A stretch of 64,000 bases of DNA from Cycas panzhihuaensis. Lineage: Eukaryota; Cycadophyta. The notes under the pieces were generated by a model, which made no database searches, was not told the DNA's origin, and was given only the letters and a program-made list of their open reading frames with translations. The position numbers were made by a program, and so were the translations under genes. Positions 11,215-23,574 of the stretch are shown in pieces (position 1 is the first letter of the stretch; every line of letters starts with the position of its first letter). The stretch is from the NCBI GenBank assembly GCA_023213395.1, contig CM041465.1, positions 206,963,741 to 207,027,740 of the forward strand, written 5' to 3'.

Positions 11215-12020
11215 AGATTATGGAAAGTATTATAAGGATAAAAATTGAAAAGTTTAATGGCTATAACTTTGAGTTATAGAAGCTAAAGATGAAAGATATC
11301 CTTATTGTAAAGGATTAATGGATTATTATCCCAGAAATAAAGCCTACAAATATGGTTGATAAAGACTAGAAGAAGCTTGATAAAAAAGTAATAAGTTTAA
11401 TAAAGTTACTCCTTTTAGATATAATATTATTAAATGTTGATATAGAGTCTATGGCAAAATATCTATGGAATAAGTTAAAGGCTTTGTATCAGACTAAGTC
11501 CCTAATTAATAAGCTATTTCTTTGGAAAAATTTATATTCACTTAAGATGAGTGATGGAGATATAGTTACATATTATCTCACTGCATTTAACACCATGGTG
11601 AGCTAATTTATTTCAGTTGGGGTAATAATGTCTGAGGAAGATAAGTGTATTATCCTATTATATTTATTTCTTTATTCCTAAGATAATCTTATGTTGATAA
11701 TTACTAGTACAACCACTAGCACCCTAAAATTTGATAATGTTATTATCACTCCACTATCAAAAGAGACAAGGTAAAAATTTTCTAAGGATCATGTAAAAGA
11801 AGTATTAGTAGTGAAAGGTCAAACATTGGATTGTAAACAACAAAGGCCTAGGAACAAATGGCCAAAACATAGAGGAAAATCCAAATCTTTAGAAAGAGAC
11901 CCCTTAGTGTGTTAAAGATGTAGGAAGGCTAGCCATTTGAAGAGCTACTGTTAAACTAATGTTGACAAGGGGAAGTCACTTAAAGTTACTTCTTCATAGA
12001 AAAACCTTCAATGAAGTTGA
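11215..12020 (+). pseudogene. C1 gag (nucleocapsid-like), broken
   Basis: Gag coats element RNA in virus-like particles. The frame reads KIEKFNGYNFEL, a stop where Trp is usual, then KLKMKDIL, typical of copia gag near the N-terminus. SLKMSDGDIVTYYLTAFNTM further on matches the central UBN2/gag helices. A zinc knuckle of the form C-x2-C-x4-H-x4-C is encoded at 11910-11951 (Cys, stop for Gln, Arg, Cys, ..., His, ..., Cys). Most stops replace expected Trp (TAG) or Gln (TAA). Cysteines and histidine of the knuckle survive, the frame does not. Confidence 0.75.
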
Positions 12021-12589
12021 TAGTAATGTTTATTTGTATCACTAAGTTGTAAAATGTTGAGTCTTGATTAATTAACTCTAGTGTCTCACTTCATGTTACA
12101 TTCTATAAGGAGTGGATTTGTAAATTTAAAAGTATTGATGTAGGTGAACTATTCCTTAGGAATTATTACTCATATAAAATTATAGGTTGTATAAGGGTAA
12201 AGGGTCAGTTTAGAGATCAAAGGGTTAATATTATCCCTAATATGAGTCATATTCATAATTTCTCTATGAATCTATTATTTATTAGTCATTTGGATGATAT
12301 AAGAATAAAAGTGATTTTTAATAAAGATAGTTACACATAGTTCAAGGAGTATTAGTGTTAGTAAGAGGGATCTGATTTAAAATTCTATATAAGCTTAGTG
12401 CAATCAGGATATATATGCTAATAGCTACAGTCTAACTGTTATATAAAATAGCAATAATATAGGTGAGACCTAAGTATCATTTATTAGTAAAACTATGTTG
12501 TGGCATTAGGGATTGGGTTACATTAGAGGAAAAGGACTCTATGATTTATTCTCAAAAGGTATGATAAAAGACATCTCTAGAATTAATGA

Positions 12590-13390
12590 CTCCTTTGATT
12601 TTAATTCTTGTGAGTACTATATGTATAGAAAATTGAATCAAGTCAATTTTTCTTCAAGTTCAAAGAGAGCAAAGGGTATTTTATAACTAGTACATAGTGA
12701 TATTTTTGGAGTTAATGATATACCCTCATTGGGGAAGTCCAAATACTTTGTCTCATTCATAGATGATTTGTTGAAAAAGACATGATTATACTTTCTTAGG
12801 CAAAAATCTAAGGTCTTTAGTGAATTCAAAGAATTTAAAGCCTTAGTTAAGAATCATAGTGATAGTTAGGTCAAGGTACTAGGGATTGATAATAAAGATG
12901 AGGTTTGATTAAGGGAGTTAGAGTTATTCTATAAGTAGTATAGGATAATAAGGCAAAATATAACTCTTTATCCACCATAATAGAACATAGTTGTTGAAAG
13001 GATAAATAGGACTTTGCTAGAGAGATCAAGGAGTATGCTTAATACTACTGGTTTAGAGAAGAAATTATAGGTTAAAGCTATGATGATTACAAGCTACCTA
13101 ATAAACATATTAGATCATCAACAATTACCTTAGTGTATAAAATACCTGAAGAAGTATGGTATAGTAGGATGCCATTTCTTAGTCATCTTAGAGTTTTTGG
13201 TTATGAATATTTTATGTATGTTCCTAGCCTATAGAGGACCAAGCTTAATTTCAAATCAAAAGATTATTTTTATTGGATATGATAATGGTATTAAAGGGTA
13301 TAAACTTTATAACCCTAAAATACAGAAAGTTATGTATAACCATGATGTTATCTTTATAAAGGAGTATAAGTCTCTAAATTGAGATAAAGA
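12590..13390 (+). pseudogene. C1 integrase domain, broken
   Basis: Integrase joins element DNA to the chromosome. Readable blocks are LVHSDIFGVNDIPSLGKSKY (first catalytic Asp in HSD), FVSFIDD, VFSEFKEFKALVKNHS, then GIDNKDEV where copia elements have TDNGGEY, and VVERINRTLLERSRSML containing the Glu. The end (13197-13382) reads FGYEYFMYVP then a stop, and FIGYDNGIKGYKLYNP, matching the conserved post-integrase region. Several TAG/TAA stops interrupt the frame. Confidence 0.75.
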
Positions 13391-13599
13391 ACCAAAGGAG
13401 AAAGACTCTAAGAAGGTATGATTTGAGATAAGGGATGAAGATTTTACATTAAAATATAAATCAGCTAAAGAGAAAGGACTAATTATGGAGGTAGTTTAAC
13501 CTCAAGAAACTCACATCTTAAGGAGGCCTACTTATGAGAGAAGATAGCCTAATAGGTATATTCCTAAAGACTTTCATTGCTCTTCTTTTATTTTATCTA

Positions 13600-14520
13600 C
13601 TAGGTACTATTTGGGAGGCTTTGGAGTCAAAAGAGTACCAACTCTAGATGAAGGAATAGAAGAAGAAATAATAACCTTAGATAAAAATAATGCATGGGGT
13701 TTAGTGGATTTTCTTGATTGTAGAAAACCTATTAATAATAAATGGATCTTCAAGTAGAAGTTTTGGGTAGATGGTACTATGGAAAAATATAAGGCCACTT
13801 GGTAGCAAAGGGCTATTCCCAAGTTAAGGGAATAATTTTTTGTGAGGTATTTTCTCTTATTGTAAAGGTAGTTTCAATTAGATTTTTGTGGGTTATAATA
13901 GCTACTTATGATCTTGAGGTAGATCATATGGATGTGAAGATTGTATTTCTTCATAATGACATTGATGAAGAAATTTATATGTTACAACTTGAAGGTTTTA
14001 AAGTTGTAGAGAAGGAGAATATGGTATGTAGGTTGAAGAAGTTATTATATAGCTTGAAATAGTCACTGAGGACATGGTATCAAAAGTTTGATTCACATAT
14101 ATTAGTAGATGGTATAGAACAAACTAGATCATTGTGTTTATTATAAAAAGGTTAGTGATCACATTCTTATTCTAGCTTTATATGTTGATAATATACTTTT
14201 GGTTGGTAATAATAAATAAATTAATTAACTTGTGAAAGTCCAACTAGTATCTTATTTTAAGATAAAAGACTTTGATGTTGTATATTTTATTTTAGGCATT
14301 GAGATAAAAAGGATAGAAGAAATAGAAAAATGTGTCTTAGTTAGAGGCAGTACATTGAGATGATACTATAATGGTTTAGTTTATAAGACAACAAACTAGT
14401 TAATATTCCTCTTCCTGTTAGTTTAAAATTACCAATTGAACAATGCCTAAAGACTCACCAAGAATTTGAAGGCATGGCATTTATCCCTTATGTTAGTGTA
14501 ATTAGTAGTATAATATATAT
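13600..14520 (+). pseudogene. C1 reverse transcriptase, broken, active site YVDN
   Basis: The reverse transcriptase copies element RNA into DNA. The start reads LGGFGVKRVPTLDEGIEEEI and NNAWGLVDFLDCRKPINNK. The longest clean stretch (13799-14062) has VAKGYSQVKGI, DLEVDHMDVKIVFLHNDIDE and EEIYMLQLEGFK, diagnostic of copia. At 14181-14192 the catalytic YVDD motif reads YVDN (GAT AAT), so the second essential Asp is lost by one G-to-A change. Stops occur before and after. Confidence 0.8.
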
Positions 14521-14559
14521 AACAGTTTGTAGTTAATCAAACATTACCCATGTAGTAGT

Positions 14560-15110
14560 AGGAGTAGTTAATAGGTATATGTCAAACCCAAGTAGGGAGT
14601 ATTAGGTGGCTATGAAAATGATCTTTAGGTATGTACAAGGTACATTAGACTATGAAGTTTAATATCAAGAAGATCCCATAGAGTAGAATAGTGAACTTAA
14701 GAGGATTTATTGATGTTAATTAGGATGGAGATCTTAATAATAGAAGATCTACAAGAGAGTAGATTTTTACCTTTCATGGTAGCACAATTAGTTAGATGAA
14801 TAATAGATAGTAAGTTGTAGTACTTTCTAGAATAGAAGCAAAGTATATGGTAGCTACTCATGTATGAAAGGAAGTATTTTGGTTATAAAAATTATGCACA
14901 GATGTTGGCTTTAAGAAGGATGTTGTGAAGATATATTATGATAGTCAATGTATAATCTACCTAGCATATAACTCTACATTTCATACTTAGTCAAAGCATA
15001 TCGATGTATAGTTCTATTTTATGAGAGAAATGGGTCAATACCACAAGGTAGACTTATAGAAGATTACTATATAGGAGAATACTATAAACTCATTGAAAAA
15101 TATTATTAGT
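14560..15110 (+). pseudogene. C1 RNase H, broken
   Basis: RNase H removes the RNA strand during reverse transcription. Readable pieces are EAKYMVATHV, VFWL then a stop, KLCTDVGFKKDVVKIYYDSQ and SKHIDV followed by FYFMREM, the usual order in copia RNase H (EAEY, D.Q.AI, KHIDV..HFIR). It is broken by stops at Trp/Gln positions and lies about 100 bp before the 3' LTR purine tract. Confidence 0.7.
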
Positions 15111-15213
15111 ATAAAAAATTTTAGATGGTATAGAAGGGAAATAGGTGTTTATGATTTTGGTATTCAATAGTTATATATATAATTTTTTGTAAAGTGTTTA
15201 ATAAGTGGGAGAT

Positions 15214-15686
15214 TATTAGATATGCCAAATACTTTGCATGTATTACACTCAAACCCCTTAGTAGGATTTAGGGGCCCATTGTAAGGCCCTTGGCTAGGGG
15301 GGTTAGGGGTCTAGTGGCCCCTTAGGTAGGGATTTAGAGGTGAAGCCCCTAAGAAAAATTTTTGGGTGTCTTATAGGGGTCATTTTTCACCTATAGTTTA
15401 TGCCTGTTATACTAGAAAATTACAAGGTGGTATCTTGTAAATTTGTATCTATATATTATTATATAATGGTACATGTAAGAAGGTTGGATATGTCTTTGAT
15501 GAGTTGATGAGAAAAGCTGAGATTTTTGTCTCTATAATTCCTTAGTTATTGATCAAATTAATAAAATGTCTATGCTTAGACTAGAATCTCTTAGTATTCT
15601 TTATTATGTTCTTGGTTTATTTATATAATTTATTATTTGCATAAGTTTTATTAATACATTGCTACCACATTTATATTTTATCTTCA
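15214..15686 (+). repeat. 3' LTR of C1
   Basis: Follows the purine tract at about 15200-15213 and starts ATTAGATATGCC, where TG has become TA, a G-to-A change. It ends TCTTCA at 15686. Partner of 10653-11136. Confidence 0.8.
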
Positions 15687-15704
15687 GATTATACTTCCAT
15701 CATT

Positions 15705-16093
15705 GTCAATTGATTAAGGGATCATTAGCAATTACATTAATGAAGGGTTTAATTACTATAAAAAGGGGAACTAATATGAGAATTAATTAAGAGTTAGTTG
15801 GGTGGTTGAACCACCAAACACGAAGTGTAAATATTATACATGAGATAGGTATTGATTAGGGTTATATATCTGCTATAAGAGATTATCATTAGATGTTTAT
15901 GCATTAACTCAAGGGCTAGTAGCATCCACTGTCCAACTAACCATGCAATTCCCTTGGTTAATAAATGATGACATGGTTGTAAACTTATATGTTTTTATAT
16001 ATCTTTGCTTTCTCTTCCTTATAAATTCCATCCCTTTCCTACAATGGAACATTATTAGTTGGTTGAGGTATTCATGTCCTAAGATTTCCAACA
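15705..16093 (+). repeat. 5' LTR of D, left end missing
   Basis: Ends TTTCCAACA at 16093. The next bases, TTTAGTGTTATTTCTTGAAG, match an Asp-tRNA primer site (TGGCGCCGTTGCC type) only if many C-to-T and G-to-A changes are allowed, so the primer type is a guess. An open frame on the minus strand at 15909-16094 lies wholly inside this LTR and is not a gene. Confidence 0.65.
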
Positions 16094-16764
16094 TTTAGTG
16101 TTATTTCTTGAAGATAGAATCTTTATGGATTCCCATAAATATTAAGCTTCTTTAAGGTGCTTAGGTGATAGTAGTAGCATATTAAACAAGATTTTAAAGT
16201 AAAATTTACATATTTCCATTTATCTTAAAGAAGATGAGATCTATCTAGAAGATATTGCAACTGATATTTTATGAAGGATACATAGTTTAGTTAGTAGAAT
16301 TTCTTCTTACTCGGATCCTTTAAATATTTTTACTATTTTTGGATCAAGTTAATAATAAGATCATTGTAAAATTTTTGCTAGAGTTAGACTCACTATAATA
16401 AGATTTGACATATACCATTTGTTTATTTATGAAGATTAGAAGTCAAGATCCATATTAATCCCAAGGAATTATGGTTATAAAAATAAAGATATTCTTGATA
16501 GTAATTATGTTCTAGATTAGTAAACATCAATAGTATTATTATAATGAGTTTTCTCTTGTTGATGGGTGTATTCCAAGATAGTAAAGATGATTCCTAAAAT
16601 ACATTATTCCAAGGGTTACTTGCTAGAAAACAAGGGGAGTGCAACTAGAGTGACCCATCTATGTTTATCATCATATATGTATCTAAGCATAGTTACCACT
16701 TGCTAATTAACTTGGTGGTTATTATCTCTAAGCAAATAATTAATCGTGCTCATATTTATGATAA
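16094..16764 (+). other. Internal region of D, left part
   Basis: AT-rich, no recognisable domain. The final bases GATAA (16760-16764) are the left copy of the target duplication of element A. The sequence resumes at 36649. Confidence 0.55.
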
Positions 16765-18318
<1,554 letters not shown>

Positions 18319-18447
18319 AAGTCCCCCTCCTAAAAAATATTTTTCCTTAAAGCTTGGCGATCTCAGGATGCTCTTTAAGGAAAAATATATATATAGATCC
18401 ATATATATATATATATAGTTAAAGCTTGGCGATCTCAGGATGCTCTT
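18319..18447 (-). pseudogene. A: polypurine tract, end of chromodomain frame, and rearranged LINE target
   Basis: On the minus strand, 18360-18332 encodes EHPEIAKL then a stop and GKIFF, the last residues of A's chromodomain region, followed by the polypurine tract. A 29-bp piece, beginning TTAAAGCTTGGCGA and ending in the 15-bp LINE target TCTCAGGATGCTCTT, occurs twice (18347-18375 and 18419-18447). The 43 bp between copies are made of inverted copies of nearby DNA. One half mirrors 18338-18353 and the other mirrors the TATGGATCTAT region at 18115-18140. Confidence 0.75.
18433..18447 (+). repeat. Left target-site duplication of the LINE
   Basis: TCTCAGGATGCTCTT, identical to 24451-24465 after the poly(A). 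A further copy at 18361-18375 comes from the local duplication described for 18319-18447. Confidence 0.95.
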
Positions 18448-18822
18448 GTCGTAGCTTGTTTGAAGCCCATGGGCTCTTAATCCTCTCTTCTTTGCCCTTG
18501 TTTGAGCTATGGCGGCGGGGTAAGGAGCAGATTTACGTGGCGACCAGGCGCTTCTCTCTCTGGGACAGAGTTATTGCTGGCTGGAGGCGGCCCTCTTCCC
18601 TCTCTTTGCTTTGTCTTTCATCCTCCGCGGAGGCCTCCTGTTATGGTCAGATAGGGCGCCTTATTCTCTTGGGGAGGAGGTTAGAGCTGGTATTCAGAGT
18701 GGTAGACAGCCTGTGGCTCGATATATATGACAATAGAGGTGCTAGCCCCGGAGGAGCCGCAATCATCCCAGATGTTAATGCACTGCTCGAGTTTTTTCTC
18801 TAGTTAGTTAAATAATTCAAAA
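18448..18822 (+). other. LINE 5' untranslated region
   Basis: GC-rich sequence before the first plausible ORF1 start at 18823. An open frame runs through it (to 18803) but begins inside the target duplication from a TTG codon and matches no family, so I regard it as leader. Plant L1 elements carry an internal promoter here; none can be recognised by eye. Confidence 0.6.
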
Positions 18823-20169
18823 ATGGAAAAGATCACATTCTTGAGCGTAACCAAAGGCCTTATCCCGGGAAAACTTATAAAGAGGTCCCAAATCTAATGA
18901 GGAAGTATCTTTTGATTTAACCCCGGTGTACGAAGACAACAAAGTAAGACTGAAAATTCCCCTTGCACTTGCTAAAAAAATGGAGAAATCAGGAGAACCG
19001 CCTTGGCGGTGTTCTCGGGTCCTGCACTGTGTTTGGAGCCCATTAGGGTTTGGACGAGGTCAAAATGGAAAACATTGAGCAATGTTGAGGTAATAGCCAT
19101 GCCCAAGGGCTGTGTGCTATTTAAATTTGCTTCATATGAAGATATGGCTAGCATTCTAATCAGGGCACCATGGATGTTTGGTAGAAAAGCATTATATCTG
19201 GAGAAATGGCACAGGGGCTTTGACCCCTCGACTCCAAAAATCAAGCAAGCCCCTATCTGGATCCAACTACCAGGGTTGCCGCTTCACCATTGGAACCTGG
19301 AGGTTTTTAATGGGATCGCGAAGGCGGTTGGCCCCCCCTAGCAGCTTGGTTCTAAGAACGAAAATGTATGTGCTTATTAACGCCAGAATTTGTGCCTTGG
19401 TGAGGTTAGATAAGCCTTTATTAGACGATATCTGGATGGACCTCCCTGATGAAACTTGGGTTCAACCTTTGCTTTACGAGCTGGATCACTTTAGATGCTC
19501 AACATGTAGAAACCTGGGACATTTACCCTGTATGCCCGTGTGCAACCCTCAAAAGAAACTCCAGCAGAGATGACAAGGTGAGGAAGGATTAGTGGGGGGG
19601 CAAGTTTGCCCTGGCCGATTGGAGGCGGCGGATACTCCTCTTCATAACTTAGGCTTTGATCCAAATGAGGAGGACACGTTGCTTGAGGAGGATGCACATA
19701 CGGCTCAGGTCGCTGTGGACCCAAAGGGCCTAGACGAAAAGGATGGGGTTTTGAACACCCCTGCAAGGGGTTGATACGCCGACTCAAATTGTCTCGCCAA
19801 AGCCTTGGAGGCAACTGGAGAGAGTGATGGAAAAGGGGACTATATCCCTCGCCGATTGTTGGCCCAAGCCGCCCCAGAGATGGGGACGGGGACGCGGATC
19901 TGCCTTGCCCAGAGGAATCTGGACAGGCAATACTTGACTCAACCTTGCAGACGCCTCAAAAGAAGCCGGATGTAGGCGTTGAGAAGCTGTTGGTAGACCC
20001 CGCTAAAAGTCCAAAGAGAGAAGGATTCACCGCCCAAGTTGATCTTGGTACGCAGAAAACTCTGAAAGAATCATTCCTTGAGGGGCCTACCCTCAGATCC
20101 GGCATAGTAGCTAGAGAGCCCCTAAAAGGGGAGGCAGCTGAGGTCTGGAAACAAAGGAAGAAGAGATGA
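18823..20169 (+). pseudogene. LINE ORF1 (DUF4283, zinc knuckle), several frameshifts
   Basis: ORF1 protein binds LINE RNA. The ATG at 18823 opens MEKITFLSVTKGL, then the frame changes: a second frame carries VRLKIPLALAKKM (to ~18990), the first returns with VFSGPALCLEPIRVWTRSKW and IWIQLPGLPLHHWNLE (DUF4283), and the second returns with INARICALVRLDKPLLDD and FRCSTCRNLGH, a zinc-knuckle start. One shift is at a run of seven C (19332-19338). A TGA at 19571 and further shifts break the acidic tail. The last frame ends TGA at 20167-20169, overlapping the ORF2 ATG. Confidence 0.8.
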
Positions 20170-20903
20170 AAATTCTCTCATGGAATATCAGGGGCCTTAA
20201 TGCCCCTTCAAAACAAAGAATCATCAGAGATATGAGAAGAAGACATCAAACAGACTTGTTATTTCTTCAAGAAACAAAACTTAATAAAGAGAATGGGCCC
20301 AAGATTAGGAGCAAAATTTGGAAGCAAGCCGATGGCTTCGAGGTGGATTATGCCCAAGGTAGAGGGGGTCTGATGGTTTTATGGGACCCATCAATTTGGT
20401 TGGGTGAAATTTTCCTGATAGAAGACTCTTTCATTTCTGTTCGGTTAACTAGCAGAAATAATAACATCTCATGGATTGCCACTAATGTGTACGCCCCAAA
20501 CCTTCAAGAAACTAGAAAGTGTCTTTAGGCTAGATTGATTGAAGCCCACAGGGCCTGCCATCTCCCATGGCTATTGGCAAGGCGATTTTCAACCCTACTT
20601 TGCCCTGGTGAAAAGAGAGGGGGCACTGAGGGCTGGACTACGAGTATGAGTGACTTTAGTGAATTTTTGCAACAGGGGGGGTTAGAGGATGTTAACCTTA
20701 GGGGTGCCTCCTTCACCTGGACCAATAAAAGGATGGGGAACAACCTTATCCAAATCAGACTGGATAGGGTGTTGGTAAATTTTGACTGGGTGAGGTGTTT
20801 TAAGGATTTCACCCTCGAAGCCTTGCCGAGAATTAGTTCTGATCACCGCCTCTCACGAACTTCTCGATTCCGGAAGTTTATTGGGGGCCCCTGCTCGATT
20901 TGA
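20166..20903 (+). pseudogene. LINE ORF2, endonuclease domain
   Basis: The apurinic-like endonuclease nicks target DNA to start reverse transcription. The start MKILSWNIRGLN and LLFLQETKL (metal-binding Glu in QETK) are typical. GRGGLMVLW and WIATNVYAP follow. A TAG at 20526 interrupts, and the same frame continues. Where GDFN is expected the protein reads ARRFST although the DNA still contains GGCGATTTT out of frame, so two small compensating indels destroyed this motif. EKRGGTEGW, GASFTWTNKR and SSDHR (catalytic His) are kept. The ATG overlaps the ORF1 stop as ATGA (20166-20169). Confidence 0.85.
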
Positions 20904-22980
20904 GTTGATGTGGCTCCGTCACCCGGATCTTAGGCGTAGAATGGAGGAATGGTGGAGCATCGATATAGAAGGACACGCTATGTATAGATTCTCCAAGAAG
21001 CTCGACTGGGTAAAAAGGAATGTCAAAACTGAATAAGGAAATCTTTCAAAATATAAACGATCGAAAGGAGAGGACTCTCCAGACCAAGGATATTGAGGAT
21101 CGATCGAGTGGTTGGGCTGATCTCCAGAGATGGACAAGGTAGAAAAGGAGCCGATCGAGTCCTCGGAGGAAATCCTCTCTAAGGAGGAAATCCACCGGAG
21201 GCGTAAATCTAGGGCCTGTACGGGCAGAGGGAGACAGTAAATACAAAATTTTTCCACATGACTCAAGTAAACATAGAGCTTAATAATGAATCAACAAGCT
21301 TCATAGCGATGATGGCTCGGGTTAACTCGACTAAAGATATGAAAGAGGTGGCTGTGGATTATTTTAAGGAGCTATTTATGAGCCGACGGATGGGGACATG
21401 GAATTGAGGAAGGAATTCCTCAATAACATCCCCTGCCTAGTGAATGATGCCCAAAACACCCAGACATGCCTCCTTCTCTCGTGATGAGGTGAAGGTGGCT
21501 CTTTCGATGAAGAGAGATAAAGCGCCTAGCCCTGACGGCTTCCCTCCGGGGTTCTTCCAAGAATTTTGGGATATTATCAAGGGAGACTACATGGATGCGC
21601 CCAAGAATTTTACGTGAATAGGAAGATATTACAGAGTGGCGTATCACCATCCTAGTTCTTATTCCTAAGAAAGAGGGAGCGTAAAGGATGGAGGACTTTC
21701 TACCAATAAGCCTCGCAATGTCAAATATAAAATCCTAACAAAGGTTTTGGTGAATAGGTTAAAGCAAATTATGCCAAATATCATCTCACGTAACCAAGAT
21801 AGGTTTCTCCTGGAGACATATATACGATGGGTACATCGTTGTCTATGAAACTATTCACTCTGCAGAGAGGAAGGAGCTGCGATGCTTATAAAGATTGATC
21901 TCTCAAGGCCTTTAATAGGGTCTCCGGGACTGCTCGCTCGATTGCCTAAAGGCTTTTGTCTTTGGAGAGACGTGGTGCTCTTGGATAAAATTATGTATTG
22001 GAAATCCTCGCCTCCGTTATTATTAATGGTTCATCTTCCCGCTTCTTCCTGTGATGTAGAGGGTTGAGGCGTGGCGACCCGCCTCTCCTTCCGCTTATCA
22101 CGATGGCGGAGTTGTTGGGCGATCCTGAGTCCTTGAGGAGACAGGGGCTATAACCGGTATTGCCGACATCGGAGTGGACAATGTGGCCCACCACCACTTC
22201 GTGGACGACAATATCTTCCTGGGAAAACCTACAATTAGAGAGGCCACCAACTTCAAAGAGTTCCTGGGCCATTTTGAGAAGGCCACGAATCAAAAGATAA
22301 ATCTGAATAAGAGCAATGTTTATTTTTTAAATACTCCAGGCAGTATTCAAGGTAGGATCAGCAGATGCCTGGAGATGGGCATTAGAAAACTCCCCACTAC
22401 CTACCTCGGCCTTCCTCTTTTCGTTGGAAAGATGGCCAAGGATATGTGGAACCCTCTTATTGACAGGTTGCAAAGAAAGCTGGCCGGATGGAAAGGTGCA
22501 CTCTTAAGTCAAGTCGAAAACTCCAACGTGTAGCCTCCACGCCTGTGAGCATCCCGCTTTACGATGTCCATTTTTAGAGTCCCGGCAGGCATCTCAGATA
22601 TCATCGAATCTATCCAAAAAAGGTTCCTCTGGGCCGGCTCAGAAACCAGGGACATAATTCATTTAGTCAGCTGGAGCAAGGTCTGCATGCCGAAATGGGC
22701 CGAGGGCCTTAACCTGAGAAGACTTCCTCTCTTCAATGCAGCTCTAGGAGCCAAGTTGGGGTGGCGTCTTCTTAAAGGGGGGGAGAGGCTCTGGGAGAAG
22801 ATCCTAACTAGGAAATACGTGCAAGGCGGTTCCTTGGCTATAAATGATGTCTCTCGTGCCTACCATCCATCTAGAGGGGTATTCAAAGCTTGGAATGCTT
22901 TAAGGGGTGAGATGGAGGCTCGGAGATGGGAACACCATCAGATTCTTGGAGGATGCATGGTGCAGTGACGTTGCTCTAAA
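20904..22980 (+). pseudogene. LINE ORF2, reverse transcriptase domain, frameshifted
   Basis: Readable blocks in order across frames: RFELMWLRHPDL, KRDKAPSPDGFPPGFF (~21506-21560), ITILVLIPKK, DFLPISLA, ILTKVLVNRLKQIMPNIIS, IKIDLS (~21888) where SKAYD follows in intact elements, NGSSSRFF and LRRGDP, then FVDD at 22198-22209 with both catalytic Asp kept. NQKINLNKSNVYFL, TTYLGLPLF and LAGWKGALLS belong to the palm/thumb end, and LNLRRLPLFNAALGAKLGWR (22564-22968) to the downstream region. At least four frame changes are needed to join them. Confidence 0.85.
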
Positions 22981-23169
22981 GGATTATCCTGATCCGAACC
23001 CATAATGGGTCCATGTGTTAGGATCTATGGTAGTCATGTGAAGGACTATTGGGAAGGAAGCGGGGATAGCAGGTCTTGGAAGACCCTAGAGGAGATTCAA
23101 GGGGATAGAGTGCAAGAAGGCATTAGCAAGATCAAAAGTATGCTTGGCAAGTGTTACATTCCAAGATTC

Positions 23170-23480
23170 CTACTACGAACTTGATTGTGTGTGTGGCCCC
23201 TGAGCCCGTCCGAGGTCTACTCTGTAAAGCAAGGGTATCTATACTTGTGTCAAGTAAGAGGGGACCAGAGAAACCCTATCCTTGAGGGGGTCTGGAAGCT
23301 CCCTATCATTCCGAAGATTGTTGTTTTTTGGTGGACCTATTTGAGAAATAAAATTCTTACAGCTGATAACCTGAAAAGAAGAGGGTTTACGCTGGCAAAC
23401 AGATGTACTTTATGCTACTCGGAGGAAGAGTCTATGGACCATATCTTTTTGGAGTGCTTTTACACAAGGGAGGTTTAGAG
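23170..23480 (+). pseudogene. LINE ORF2, zf-RVT zinc-binding region
   Basis: Reads SVKQGYLYL, VWKLPIIPKIVVFWWTYLRN, LTADNLKRRG and then CTLCYSEEESMDHIFLEC, the C-x2-C...H...C pattern of zf-RVT found after plant LINE reverse transcriptase. The stop TAG at 23476-23478 falls where REVW (Trp) is usual. Confidence 0.85.
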
Positions 23481-23574
23481 AATACTGCTGGGAAAACTCG
23501 AGGTAAATTGGATATTCTCGGAGAAGATATCGGATCTTTGGCTGGCCTGGAGAAGCCCATTCAGGAGCAGGACG

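Larger units (their letters stand above)
10653..15686 (+). mobile_element. Ty1/copia element C1, near full length, decayed
   Basis: Flanking direct repeats of about 480 bp (10653-11136 and 15214-15686) bracket gag and pol in copia order: gag with a zinc knuckle, integrase, reverse transcriptase, RNase H. A degraded Met-tRNA primer site (ATATTAGAGC at about 11138-11147) follows the left LTR. A purine tract (AATAAGTGGGAGAT) precedes the right LTR. Many in-frame TAG/TAA codons and a changed reverse transcriptase active site make it inactive. I could not see a clear target duplication. Confidence 0.85.

Noticed and set aside
12638-12829. 63-codon minus-strand frame
   Set aside because: Antisense to the integrase of C1, whose motifs are clear on the plus strand.
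18426-18803. 125-codon open frame at the LINE start
   Set aside because: It starts from TTG inside the target duplication, crosses the host/LINE junction and matches no family; it is LINE leader.
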